Shown here piece by piece: positions 39,646 through 48,169 of a stretch of DNA of 64,000 nucleotides (positions are counted from its first letter, which is position 1; each line of letters begins with the position of its first letter). Source of the DNA: Syntrophales bacterium (GTDB lineage Bacteria > Desulfobacterota > Syntrophia > Syntrophales > UBA5619); the NCBI GenBank assembly GCA_023229765.1, contig JALNYO010000016.1, positions 26,892 to 90,891 of the forward strand, in the 5' to 3' direction. A model generated the notes under the pieces. It did not search any database and was not told the DNA's origin. It was given only the letters and a program-made list of their open reading frames with translations. Both the position numbers and the translations under genes were made by a program.

Positions 39646-40230
39646 TTAATGAGGCATCCGGTCCGTCATTTCCCGGATGAGCCCTCTGGCCATATTCTCC
39701 AGCTCGGGCTTGACGATCAGATACTCGCTTACCCGGCTATGCGCCGCACTCCATAGAATTTTACCGGTTTTTGCCTCGACCATCGTTATGCTGAGCCCCA
39801 CTTTTGCCGCTTTTTTGTCGTCCACGATGGTATAATTCCAGGAGTCAACGCGGTTAACCAAAAAAGCCTCGGTTCCGGTCAAATTCCCAATCCTGCTGCT
39901 GAGTTCAGGGTCGGAGAATTTTACCTTTGTCAGTTTTTCCAGGTATCCCGACACTGCCCCCCGGAGTTCCTCATCTTTTCGAAGCCGCTCCGCGAAGCCC
40001 TCTCCCCCAAGGACCCCTTCGAACCAGTGCCGTTCGGTCAATGCCTCGGTAAAAAGACGATCAACGCTTCCCGCTGCCTCGGGAAAGGCGGCTACATCAG
40101 CGGGCAGAACGACGATTTTCCGGGGATGGAAATCCTTGGCATCCGGAGAAATTTCGGAATAACGGAGCCCCCCGCAGCCCGACAAGCCGAGGAATAAAAA
40201 AATGATTGTAAAGATTTTAATCCTTCTCAC
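39646..40230 (-). CDS. Lipoprotein of unknown function, LpoB/CsgG-like fold
   Basis: The 194-residue precursor has a lipobox (FLGLSGC). Its body has KIVVLPADV, LFTEALTERHWFEGVLGGEGF, TEAFLVNRVDSWNY and GLSITMVEAKTGKILWSAAHS, the pattern of the CsgG/LpoB/GNA1162-like outer-membrane lipoproteins. The role is not clear. It is 14 bp after the ispH-ubiA gene. Confidence 0.6.
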   Translation of the reverse strand: MRRIKIFTIIFLFLGLSGCGGLRYSEISPDAKDFHPRKIVVLPADVAAFPEAAGSVDRLFTEALTERHWFEGVLGGEGFAERLRKDEELRGAVSGYLEKLTKVKFSDPELSSRIGNLTGTEAFLVNRVDSWNYTIVDDKKAAKVGLSITMVEAKTGKILWSAAHSRVSEYLIVKPELENMARGLIREMTDRMPH

Positions 40231-40243
40231 ATTATTCTCCAGT

Positions 40244-41989
40244 TCACCGGGTCAGAGCGCCTGTTGCCAGAAGCCAGAGCAAAGAGCTTATCCCGGCGAC
40301 AACATAACCGCTTTCCAGAAATCCCTCCAACACGACCCCGGAAAACGCCGACCTTCTATCATATAGTTTGAAACAAATCCACATATAAAAAATGGCGATC
40401 AACTGGAAAAAACCGAGCGTTGCCGACCAGCCGGCAACGGCGGAAAGGGGCAGCAGAACAAAGAGAAAAAGGCAGATTGTCTTGAGAATGACGAGCGTTT
40501 TCTTCTCGCCGAGCAAAACGGGCAGCGTCTCCTGGCCGATCAGACGGTCACGCTGGATGTCGAGGATGTCCGACATCGCCGAGCGGATAAAAACGATGCC
40601 TGCCGTGAAGATAAACGAGACCCAGAGGCCGGCGTGCAGCAGGGAGCCATCCTCAAGCCGGGGGAGCAGGGCGGCGGCTATCGCCCAGGCGAAGGCGGTG
40701 GAGATGTTCTTCGAGCCAGGAATGTCCCGGAGGCTTTTAAAGCGGAAGCCAAACGGCAGGAATCTCATATTGTAAAGGATGCCGAGCAGGGAGATTGTAA
40801 AAAGGACAAGGAAAGACTTTTTTCCGGCGGTGAAGGCGAGAAAAAGCGCGACGATGATTGCACAGGCCGCGAGCGTCAGATAGCGTTGTTCATGAATAAG
40901 GTATGACTCCTCGCGGAAGGAGCTGATGCTGCTCGTCTTTCTATTGATGAAGCGGTTCAGCACGTGCATGGAGTAAACGTAAAAAGAGGCGGTAAAAATG
41001 GGGAGGGGGGCAATCGGCAGCCCCTGGAGGAGCATTGCGGTAAGCGACAGGAACCCCGCGCCAATCGCCGAGTAGATATCCGCACGCACCGCAAAGACCC
41101 AAATCTTGAAGAGACGATGGAGCATTTCCTCCCGCTTTCCCATCCGGCTGTTCAGATGGTCAACGACGCGGTCGATTATCCAGTTGGGGGTTGAGGCGCC
41201 GGCTGATACGCCGATCTGCCGGTACGGCTCCAGATCGATGCCATGCAATTCATCGGCGGTTTCTATATGGAAAGCAGGCTTGTTCTTGAGGATTGCGAGC
41301 TCCGCCAGACGTCTTGTATTGGCGCTGTTTTTTCCTCCGACGACGAAAACGGCGTCGGACTCCGCGGCGAGCGATTCGATCTCGGTCTGACGTTTTTCGG
41401 TTGAGTCGCAGATCGTGTTGAAAATGACCGCATCGGGAAAACGCGCCGTCACTTTTTCCACCATCTCATTATAGACATTGAGACTCTGCGTTGTCTGGGC
41501 TACCACGCATACCTTGTCAAAGGCCGGCAGCGCATCAACGTCATCGGGAGACCCGATTATCACCCCTGCATCGCCGGCAAAACCAAGCAGGCCGTTTACC
41601 TCCGGATGTTCCCGGTCGCCGGCGATCAGAACCGTAAAGCCCTTGGAAGCGTGTTTGCGGATGATCATCTGCACCCGGGTTACCTTCGGACAGGTGGCGT
41701 CAATGATCTTGAACCCTTTATCTTCCAGTTTTTCCCTCTCCCGGGGCGGGATGCCGTGGGCGCGGATAACGACTGACGCCCCCTCCGGAACAGTTTCCAG
41801 CTCTTCGGGTCGCCTGAGCGGGATAATCCCCCTTTCCCGCAGCAGCTCAATGGTCTGGGGGTTGTGAATCAGCGGGCCATACGTGTAGATGGTTGCGTGT
41901 CCCTGCTGGCTTGCCATCTCGAGGACCATCTCGACCGCCCGCTTGACCCCCATGCAGAACCCGGCAGTTTTTGCCAGTTTGATGCCCAT
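40244..41989 (-). CDS. ispH: Fusion of IspH (HMBPP reductase) with a UbiA-type membrane domain
   Basis: Residues 1-283 are IspH, the last MEP-pathway enzyme making IPP and DMAPP, with its three cluster cysteines (C12 in AGFCMGVKR, DATCPKV, NTICDST). Residues about 290-581 form a UbiA-like region of about eight membrane helices. Its second Asp motif is intact (SDILDIQRDR). The first motif reads LNRFINRKTS, so the usual NxxxDxxxD acidic residues are replaced by Asn/Ser. The product would couple prenyl-precursor synthesis to a membrane prenyltransferase or its relic. No frameshift is needed. It follows tlyA by 76 bp. Confidence 0.9.
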   Translation of the reverse strand: MGIKLAKTAGFCMGVKRAVEMVLEMASQQGHATIYTYGPLIHNPQTIELLRERGIIPLRRPEELETVPEGASVVIRAHGIPPREREKLEDKGFKIIDATCPKVTRVQMIIRKHASKGFTVLIAGDREHPEVNGLLGFAGDAGVIIGSPDDVDALPAFDKVCVVAQTTQSLNVYNEMVEKVTARFPDAVIFNTICDSTEKRQTEIESLAAESDAVFVVGGKNSANTRRLAELAILKNKPAFHIETADELHGIDLEPYRQIGVSAGASTPNWIIDRVVDHLNSRMGKREEMLHRLFKIWVFAVRADIYSAIGAGFLSLTAMLLQGLPIAPLPIFTASFYVYSMHVLNRFINRKTSSISSFREESYLIHEQRYLTLAACAIIVALFLAFTAGKKSFLVLFTISLLGILYNMRFLPFGFRFKSLRDIPGSKNISTAFAWAIAAALLPRLEDGSLLHAGLWVSFIFTAGIVFIRSAMSDILDIQRDRLIGQETLPVLLGEKKTLVILKTICLFLFVLLPLSAVAGWSATLGFFQLIAIFYMWICFKLYDRRSAFSGVVLEGFLESGYVVAGISSLLWLLATGALTR

Positions 41990-42010
41990 TGTTTAATGTC
42001 CTTTGTGAAA

Positions 42011-42090
42011 AGCGGTTAACAGTTCACGGTTAACAGTTCACGGTTACCGGTTTCCGGTTGACGTTTCACGGTTTTTTCAACCGGAAACCG
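42011..42090. repeat. Tandem and inverted repeat after tlyA
   Basis: CGGTTAACAGTTCA is repeated in tandem (42013-42040). CGGTTTCCGGTTGA at 42048-42061 pairs with its complement at 42077-42090. The palindrome encodes the last residues of tlyA (stop at 42066-42068). Confidence 0.65.
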
Positions 42091-42848
42091 TCAACCGTCA
42101 ACTGGAAACCCTTTTTTAAATAGAGAAAAAATTCCCTGTTTCCCGCCGGGCCTGTTATCGGGGAGTCGCAACGTCCCAAAACTTCGAGCCCGATTCCGCG
42201 GCAAAAGGCTTCCAGCTCCGCCAGGGTGCGTTCGTGAAGGAGCGGGTCCCGAACGACGCCCTTTTCCCCGACCTCTCCCCGGGCGACCTCGAACTGCGGC
42301 TTGACGAGACAGATCAAGAACGCCCCGTTTTTTATCATCCCGAGTACCGACGGGATGACAGTCCGCAGCGAGATGAAGGAGGCATCGATCACGGCCAGAC
42401 TTATGTCGTCCCCAATTGCCGAACTATCATAATTGCGGATGTTTGTCCGTTCGATATTGACGACGCGGGGGTCGCTCCTAAGCTTCCAGGCGAGCTGCCC
42501 GTAGCCGACATCCACCGCATAAACCTTTTTTGCCCCCGCCTGGAGCAGGCAGTCGGTAAAGCCGCCGGTGGAGGCGCCGACGTCAAGGGCGACGAGACCC
42601 TGGACGGAAAATCCGAAAGCCTGGAGGGCGCCGTTCAGTTTTATCCCGCCCCGGCTCACATAAAGGTTGGCGTCGCCCCGGAGGCGGATATTTACGTCAG
42701 CCGGAAACAGGCCGCCTGCCTTATCGGCTACCTGGTCATTGGCCAGGACTGCTCCGGAGAGGATCAGCGCCTGGGCATGCTTGAGGTCGCAGGCAAGTTC
42801 CCTTTGGAGAAGCAGGCTGTCGAGGCGAATTTTAGGACTTTTTTTCAT
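42066..42848 (-). CDS. tlyA: TlyA-family 2'-O-methyltransferase (S4-FtsJ)
   Basis: The 260-residue protein has an N-terminal S4 RNA-binding domain (IRLDSLLLQRELACDLKHAQALILSGAVLAND) and an FtsJ-like methyltransferase with ALDVGASTGGFTDCLLQ, the K-D-K-E-type residues in YVSRGGIKL and CLVKPQFE. TlyA methylates rRNA in other bacteria. MKKSPK at 42848 is preferred; upstream codons lie in a repeat. No ribosome-binding site is visible, because repeat B ends at the start codon. The last residues come from the palindrome at 42048-42090. Confidence 0.9.
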   Translation of the reverse strand: MKKSPKIRLDSLLLQRELACDLKHAQALILSGAVLANDQVADKAGGLFPADVNIRLRGDANLYVSRGGIKLNGALQAFGFSVQGLVALDVGASTGGFTDCLLQAGAKKVYAVDVGYGQLAWKLRSDPRVVNIERTNIRNYDSSAIGDDISLAVIDASFISLRTVIPSVLGMIKNGAFLICLVKPQFEVARGEVGEKGVVRDPLLHERTLAELEAFCRGIGLEVLGRCDSPITGPAGNREFFLYLKKGFQLTVDGFRLKKP

Positions 42849-43144
42849 CTGAAAATATAACTCTACTGAGGTAATTGCAAAACTCCCCATTCTGTCATTC
42901 CCGCAACGATTCTGAGCGGGAATCTGGTTCTAACGGCTTGAAAAACCATATTATGAACATTAAGCTTCGCCTTCCCGATAGAGGCATTCGGGAATGACAA
43001 ATGGTTTTGCAATTACCTCTACTTGTTGAAAATATTGCATTCAACTTCCCTCCCCTTCAAGGGGAGGGAAAGGGTGGGGATGGGTTCGCCCCTCAATTTT
43101 CATTCCCCTTTGCGATGGCAGGCCGTCAGGAGAGTTTCATTTTT
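42844..43144. repeat. Repeat B copy 2, split by MITE-A copy 4
   Basis: TTTCATCTGAAAATATAAC at 42844 and, after the inserted element, TTGAAAATATTGCATTCAACTTCC onward match the uninterrupted copy at 57786-57880. The right half extends to GGCAGGCCGTCAGGAGAGTTTCAT, as in the reversed copy at 11947-12084. Confidence 0.75.
42868..43020. mobile_element. MITE-A copy 4 (153 bp), inserted in repeat B
   Basis: It has the family ends GAGGTAATTGCAAAAC and GGTTTTGCAATTACCTC and is flanked by TACT at 42864-42867 and 43021-43024. Comparison with 57786-57830 shows where the host repeat was interrupted. Confidence 0.88.
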
Positions 43145-43169
43145 AGCTTCAGACGCTCGGGCATGGCGC

Positions 43170-45071
43170 TTATGCCATCATCTTGCGCGCTGCGGCGGCA
43201 ATGCCTTCCGCATCGAGCCCGAACATGCGTCGCAGCTCCCGCACGGGGCCATGCGGCGCAAATTCATCCGGTACGCCGAGGCGGGTGACCGTTACCCCGC
43301 TTGCGCCGTTATCCGCCAGCAGTTCCAAAACGGCGCTTCCGAAGCCGCCCATCAGGGCGTTTTCCTCTACTGTTATGAATTTTTTAATCTTTTTAGCCGT
43401 TTCTATCAGCAGTTCCTCATCGAGCGGCTTAACGAACCGGGCGTTTATCACCAGAGTCGGGATTCCCTCCGCCTGAAGAATGCGGGCGGCCGTCACGGCC
43501 GGATGAACGCAGGCGCCGATTGCGATTATGGCCAGTTCTGCCCCCTTTTGGTCAAAGACGATCTCGCCTTTGCCGATCGGCAGGGTTTGCGGCGCCTCGT
43601 CGAGTATTGCTCCCACCCCTGCGCCCCGGGGGTAGCGGAGCGAGACGGGCAGGTCGCACTCCACTGCCGTTTTCAGCATGTGCTGCAGCTCATTTTCATC
43701 CTTGGGCGCCATCACGATCAGGTTGGGAACGGCCCGGAGAAAGGAAAAATCGAACATTCCGTGATGCGTCGGCCCGTCCTCGCCGACAAAGCCGCCGCGG
43801 TCCATCGCGATTACTACATGCAGTTTTTGCAGGCAGATATCGTGGATTACCTGATCATAAGCCCGCTGCATAAAGGTGGAGTAGATCGCCACTACCGGAA
43901 CGAGTCCCTGCGTGGCGAGGCCGGCGGCAAAGGTCGCGCCATGCTGTTCGGCTATGCCCACATCGTAAAAACGTTCCGGAAACTGCTTGCCAAAGGCGTC
44001 GAGGCCTGTTCCTTCAGGCATCGCCGCCGTAATTGCCACGAGACGCGGGTTGTCCTGCGCGAGTTTCACCAGGGTTTTGCCGAACACCTTGGTATAGGAG
44101 GCAGGGGTCGGGGGGCCGCTTTCCGCGAGGTTCTTGCCGGTCTGGAGGTCGAAAGGCGCAATACCGTGAAACCGGGAGGGATTATCTTCTGCGAACTTGT
44201 AACCCTTTCCCTTCTTCGTTACGACGTGAACCAGCACAGGACCTTCCAGCTCCTTCACGTTTTGCAGGTTCCGGATCAGATGATCGAGGCGGTTTCCCTC
44301 CAGGGGGCCGATGTAGGTGAACCCCAGCTCCTCGAAAATTGCCCCGGGAACGAAAAAGGTTTTCAGCGATTCCTCAACCTGGCGGGAGAACTTCAGCATC
44401 TGTTCGCCGATTCCGGGGATCGATTTTAAAAAGGTTTTCATCTCCGTGCGGAGTTTGTTAACCGTCTGTCCGGTCATGACCCGGTTGAGATACGAAGACA
44501 GGGCGCCGACATTGGGCGAGATGGACATCTCGTTGTCGTTGAGGATGATGATCAAATTCTTGTGCCGGTCGCCCGCCCAGTTCAGCCCTTCAAAGGACAT
44601 CCCGGTGGACATTGCCCCGTCGCCGATGACGGCGATGACCAGGAAATCCTCTTTCTTCAGGCAGCGCGCCTCCGCCATGCCCGCCGCTGCCGAGATGGAT
44701 GTACCGCTGTGCCCGACATCGAAGGTGTCGTAGGGGCTCTCCGCCCGCTTCGGGAAGCCGCTCAGCCCATTTAACTGCCGGAGCGTCTCGAAACGCTCTC
44801 TGCGCCCGGTGATGATCTTGTGGGCGTAGGTTTGATGACCGACGTCCCAGACGAGCAGATCGCGGGGGGTGTTGAAAACGTAGTGAAGGGCGAGCGTCAG
44901 CTCAACCACTCCGAGGGAGGGGGCGAGGTGCCCGCCTCGCCGGGAGACGGTGTCCAGCATCTTTTCCCGGATCTCCTGCGCCAAAATGATAAGTTCGGGA
45001 AGAGAGAGTTTTCTGATATCCGCGGGACTGTTTATCTCTGAGAGAATGGCGTATCGTTCTTTTTCCGTCAT
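43170..45071 (-). CDS. dxs: 1-deoxy-D-xylulose-5-phosphate synthase
   Basis: Dxs condenses pyruvate and glyceraldehyde-3-phosphate, the first MEP step, using thiamine diphosphate. The 633-residue protein has DVGHQTYAHKI, the ThDP motif GDGAMSTGMSFEGLN with LNDNEMSISPNVGAL, catalytic Glu in DVGIAEQHGATFAAG, and MDRGGFVGEDGPTHHG. It starts 3 bp after ispA, so the two genes are co-transcribed. Confidence 0.97.
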   Translation of the reverse strand: MTEKERYAILSEINSPADIRKLSLPELIILAQEIREKMLDTVSRRGGHLAPSLGVVELTLALHYVFNTPRDLLVWDVGHQTYAHKIITGRRERFETLRQLNGLSGFPKRAESPYDTFDVGHSGTSISAAAGMAEARCLKKEDFLVIAVIGDGAMSTGMSFEGLNWAGDRHKNLIIILNDNEMSISPNVGALSSYLNRVMTGQTVNKLRTEMKTFLKSIPGIGEQMLKFSRQVEESLKTFFVPGAIFEELGFTYIGPLEGNRLDHLIRNLQNVKELEGPVLVHVVTKKGKGYKFAEDNPSRFHGIAPFDLQTGKNLAESGPPTPASYTKVFGKTLVKLAQDNPRLVAITAAMPEGTGLDAFGKQFPERFYDVGIAEQHGATFAAGLATQGLVPVVAIYSTFMQRAYDQVIHDICLQKLHVVIAMDRGGFVGEDGPTHHGMFDFSFLRAVPNLIVMAPKDENELQHMLKTAVECDLPVSLRYPRGAGVGAILDEAPQTLPIGKGEIVFDQKGAELAIIAIGACVHPAVTAARILQAEGIPTLVINARFVKPLDEELLIETAKKIKKFITVEENALMGGFGSAVLELLADNGASGVTVTRLGVPDEFAPHGPVRELRRMFGLDAEGIAAAARKMMA

Positions 45072-45074
45072 TTT

Positions 45075-45977
45075 TTATGATTTCCTGTCCAGTATGTACT
45101 TGGCTATGGCCCGCAGCGGCGTCGCCCTGTCGCCAAAGTCATCAATTAGTGAAATCGCTTCCCTCACAAGTTCGGCAGCCCGGGTGCGCGAGACGTCTAT
45201 TCCCAGAAGCTGCGGAAAGGTGACCTTCCCGAGCTCCGCGTCGCTCCCCGTTTTTTTACCCATAAGCTGCGAATCTCCCTCAACATTCAGGATATCGTCG
45301 GCGATTTGAAAGGCGAGCCCGATCCTCTCCCCGTAGGCGGAAAGGGCAGCGAGGGCGCTTTTGTCGGCTCCGGCAAGAATGGCCCCTGCCCTCAGTGAGA
45401 CGCGCAGCATCGCGCCGGTTTTGTGCCGGTGGATTGTGCAGAGGCTCTCCAGATCGCCCTTTTTCCCTTCCGCGCGGACATCGAGCGCCTGCCCCCCCAC
45501 CATTCCCCGATAGCCGGCCGCCTCGGCGATCTCGCAGGCAACAGTCAAAAGCCGCTCCGGGGGTGTTTTCGGCATTTTCTCCCGATCTGTCAAGAGATGA
45601 AACGCCTCCGTCAGAAGGGCGTCGCCGGCGAGCACCGCCATATCCTCGCCGAAGACCTTGTGCGAGGTTAATTTCCCCCGGCGGTAGTCGTCGTTGTCCA
45701 TTTCCGGCAGATCATCGTGGATTAGCGAATAGGTGTGGATCATCTCCAGCGCGCAGGCAGCCGGCAGAACCTCTTCTCCCCTTGCGCCGCTGGCCTCCGC
45801 GGCGGCTAAGCAGAGCACAGGTCGGATTCTCTTGCCGCCGGCAAGCAGGCTGTAGCGGGCGGCGGCGCAGATCGTTTTGTACTCCGCCGCTTCCTCGGAA
45901 AAATAAACGCAGAGGGCATTATCTATAAGTTTTCTTTGCCTTTCGAGGTAATCGGGCAGGTAAAATTCAGGGTTCAC
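45075..45977 (-). CDS. ispA: Polyprenyl (farnesyl/geranylgeranyl) diphosphate synthase
   Basis: IspA extends IPP onto allylic diphosphates. The 300-residue protein has both Asp-rich motifs (IHDDLPEMDNDD and IADDILNVEGD), LLAGGKRIRPVL and GYRGMVGGQALD. The GTG at 45977 is chosen because GGAG lies 6 nt upstream; the longer frame only reads through xseB. It overlaps xseB by 11 nt. Product chain length cannot be decided from sequence alone. Confidence 0.94.
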   Translation of the reverse strand: MNPEFYLPDYLERQRKLIDNALCVYFSEEAAEYKTICAAARYSLLAGGKRIRPVLCLAAAEASGARGEEVLPAACALEMIHTYSLIHDDLPEMDNDDYRRGKLTSHKVFGEDMAVLAGDALLTEAFHLLTDREKMPKTPPERLLTVACEIAEAAGYRGMVGGQALDVRAEGKKGDLESLCTIHRHKTGAMLRVSLRAGAILAGADKSALAALSAYGERIGLAFQIADDILNVEGDSQLMGKKTGSDAELGKVTFPQLLGIDVSRTRAAELVREAISLIDDFGDRATPLRAIAKYILDRKS

Positions 45978-46200
45978 TTTCAGCTCCGACAAAGGGCGCG
46001 GTTGTGAGTTTTTCCCCCTCCTGCAGCAGAATTTCCACCTTCCGCTGCGCTTCATCCAGTGTTTTTGCGCAGTTGCGGGAAAGCTTGATCCCCTCTTCAA
46101 AGGCGGCGAGGGATTCCTCCAGCGTCATCTCCCCCGTTTCCATCCGGCGGACAATCTCTTCGAGTTTCGCCAGCATTACCTCAAATTTTTCTTTGGACAT
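45967..46200 (-). CDS. xseB: Exodeoxyribonuclease VII small subunit
   Basis: The 77-residue protein is the typical XseB helical hairpin: FEVMLAKLEEIVRRMETGEMTLEESLAAFEEGIKLSRNCAKTLDEAQRKVEIL. Several copies bind each XseA. It overlaps ispA and is separated from xseA by a 220-bp repeat-filled gap. Confidence 0.96.
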   Translation of the reverse strand: MSKEKFEVMLAKLEEIVRRMETGEMTLEESLAAFEEGIKLSRNCAKTLDEAQRKVEILLQEGEKLTTAPFVGAESEP

Positions 46201-46207
46201 AAAATCT

Positions 46208-46407
46208 CCTCAAATCCTTAATATTCAGCATGATAATAAAATCTGTCATTCCCGAGGTTGTAATCGGGAATATGGTGTCGGTTTTAAAACCGTATCCGTC
46301 CCCGAATGCCGTTATCCCCGATAAGAACCTTCGGGGACGGATAGAGACACTCGGGGATGACAATCTTTTTTAAGTGATGAATAGTTACCTCAAATCCTTA
46401 ATATTCA
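46208..46407. repeat. Element D: palindromic repeat flanked by a 20-bp direct repeat
   Basis: The 20 bases at 46208-46227 recur exactly at 46388-46407 (both begin CCTCAAATCC and end ATATTCA). Between them lie GTCATTCCCG and CGGGGATGAC inverted ends and inner GTCCCCGAATG / TTCGGGGACGG arms. It separates xseA from xseB. The right end resembles element F (16370). Confidence 0.7.
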
Positions 46408-46424
46408 TGGTCTTTCCAGTTTTT

Positions 46425-47774
46425 TTACAGGCTGGTAATTTTCGCGCTCAGTTTACCCTCCGCAATGAGGATTTCAATTTCCTGCCCGATTGCGGCGTCT
46501 GCTGTCCGACGGATGATGCGGCCGTCCGGCAGGCGGCGGGCGATGCTGTACCCCCGCTTCAGCACGGCCAGCGGGTTCAGCGACGCAAGTACGGCGGAGG
46601 TCCCTGCCGCGTGATTTTTTCGCAAGGAAAACAACTTTTCCCAGGCTGCCTGCAGGGCGCGGCCCCTGTCGTTCAAAACAGCTCGATTTCCTTCGATAAT
46701 TGAGCATGGATTCTGAAAATTCAGGCGGAGGGCCAATCCGGCCAGCTCCTTGCGCTGCATTTCCCGCTGGCGAAGGGCGGCAAGTTTGATCCGTTCGCTG
46801 TAATCATCGAGGGCCAACAGCGCATCGGCAAGCCGTCTTCGCGGATCCCGGAGCCTTTGCTGAAGGGAGGCTGCGGACGCCTGGCGCTTGGCCATCTGCT
46901 GGCGGAAGCGCTGCGCCAGACTGCCGCGGAGCCTCTCGACGCTGTCGAGCAGCTCGTCGCGCCGGGGGACGGCCAGTTCCGCCGCCGCTGAAGGAGTCGC
47001 CGCGCGCAGGTCGGCCGCGAAGTCGGCAATCGTGAAATCCGTTTCATGTCCTATCGCCGAGATAACCGGGATCCGGGAGGCGGCAATCGTCCGGGCCACC
47101 CTTTCGTCGTTGAACGGGGCAAGATCCTCCAGCGACCCGCCGCCCCGGGCGAGAATGATCACGTCAACATCCCCGAATGTATGCAAATAGCCAAAAGCCT
47201 TTATTATTTCCGCCGGCGCCTCGCTTCCCTGAACGCGCACCGGGGCGATCAAAATATCGATAGAGGAAAAGCGCCGGCGGGTGACCGTCAGGATATCCCG
47301 GATAACGGCGCCGGAAGGGGAGGTGATTACCCCGATCTTTCCCGGCAGAAACGGCAGCGGTTTTTTCCGTCCGGCCTCGAAAAGCCCCTCGACGGCAAGG
47401 CGGGCCTTAAGCTGTTCAAAGGCCTTCTGGAGCGCACCCAGTCCGCGCGGTTCCACGGTTTCGACGATGAGCTGGTACTCACCCCGAGGCGGATAGACCG
47501 TAACCCGCGCCAGACAGACAATGCTCATCCCCTCTTCGACGGCAAATTCCGACAAGCCGCTTTTTCGGGCGCCGTAGGGATTTTTGAAGATCACCGCCCG
47601 GATCTGGCTTTTCGCGTCCTTGAGCGTGAAATAGACGTGTCCGGAGGGTGGCCGCCGCAGATTGGACACCTCGCCTTCGACCCGCACAAAGGACAGCTCC
47701 TCTTCCAGGAGGCTCTTGATCCGGTCGTTTAACGCCGAAACGCTAATAATTTCTGATAAATATCCCGTATTCAC
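46425..47774 (-). CDS. xseA: Exodeoxyribonuclease VII large subunit
   Basis: The 449-residue protein has the N-terminal OB-fold (VEGEVSNLRRPPSGHVYFTLKD), the catalytic domain with SPSGAVIRDI, RGGGSLEDLAPFNDE and AIGHETDFTIADFAAD, a coiled-coil region (about 280-390) and the C-terminal LNPLAVLKRGYSIAR. It degrades single-stranded DNA with XseB. It heads the isoprenoid run xseA-xseB-ispA-dxs-tlyA. Confidence 0.96.
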   Translation of the reverse strand: MNTGYLSEIISVSALNDRIKSLLEEELSFVRVEGEVSNLRRPPSGHVYFTLKDAKSQIRAVIFKNPYGARKSGLSEFAVEEGMSIVCLARVTVYPPRGEYQLIVETVEPRGLGALQKAFEQLKARLAVEGLFEAGRKKPLPFLPGKIGVITSPSGAVIRDILTVTRRRFSSIDILIAPVRVQGSEAPAEIIKAFGYLHTFGDVDVIILARGGGSLEDLAPFNDERVARTIAASRIPVISAIGHETDFTIADFAADLRAATPSAAAELAVPRRDELLDSVERLRGSLAQRFRQQMAKRQASAASLQQRLRDPRRRLADALLALDDYSERIKLAALRQREMQRKELAGLALRLNFQNPCSIIEGNRAVLNDRGRALQAAWEKLFSLRKNHAAGTSAVLASLNPLAVLKRGYSIARRLPDGRIIRRTADAAIGQEIEILIAEGKLSAKITSL

Positions 47775-47880
47775 GGGCTGAAGCTATCAGATAATGCCGT
47801 CCGTGACAAGGCCGAATTTCAGCAGGGTTAAAGATTAACAATGATTAAGTCAAGAAATTCGTGCCCAGCGAAAAAAAGTG

Positions 47881-47909
47881 TTGACAGGCCGAACGGAATC
47901 CTCTAATAG
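47881..47909 (+). promoter_or_regulatory. Sigma-70-type promoter for the leu operon
   Basis: TTGACA at 47881-47886, 17-bp spacer, TAATAG at 47904-47909. It lies about 280 bp before leuA, leaving a long leader with an ORF and a terminator. Confidence 0.65.
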
Positions 47910-47983
47910 ACCGCTTCCCGCCGGAGACGTTTTCTGGAAAGCGGTACAGGCGGATAATAAGAGGCGATCAGGATATCAGCAAG

Positions 47984-48106
47984 ATGAAAACGACAGCGCA
48001 AAGAGCAAACATTATCGAGACGAACATTCTGCCCGGCATTTTGGGCCTCGCTCTCCTTTGCCTTTCATACAGGGCCAGCCGTCCGTCGTTTTTAGGTAAT
48101 CCGTAA
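47984..48106 (+). CDS. Candidate leucine-rich leader peptide of the leu operon
   Basis: A 40-codon ORF inside the leuA leader encodes NILPGILGLALLCLSY, with seven Leu and four Ile codons in all and five Leu within nine codons (ILGLALLCL). It ends 25 nt before the leader terminator. Its ribosome-binding site is weak. By analogy to leu and ilv leaders, slow translation at Leu codons would prevent termination. The segment CTTTGCC (48056-48062), within the Leu codons, is complementary to the terminator loop GGCAAAG (48143-48149). Confidence 0.5.
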   Translation: MKTTAQRANIIETNILPGILGLALLCLSYRASRPSFLGNP

Positions 48107-48130
48107 AACAATTAGTAAGCGAGAAACCTG

Positions 48131-48169
48131 AAGGCCATGGGCGGCAAAGCCCATGGCCTTTTTTATTTT
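48131..48169 (+). terminator. Leader terminator (attenuator) before leuA
   Basis: A perfect 12-bp stem (AAGGCCATGGGC at 48131-48142 with 48149-48160), 6-nt loop and a T-rich tail stand between the promoter and leuA. Since leuA's ribosome-binding site follows immediately, it must be read through for expression. Confidence 0.8.

Noticed and set aside
43023..44429. 468-codon plus-strand frame opposite dxs
   Set aside because: Shadow of dxs in a GC-rich region; it begins inside a repeat and shows no domain.
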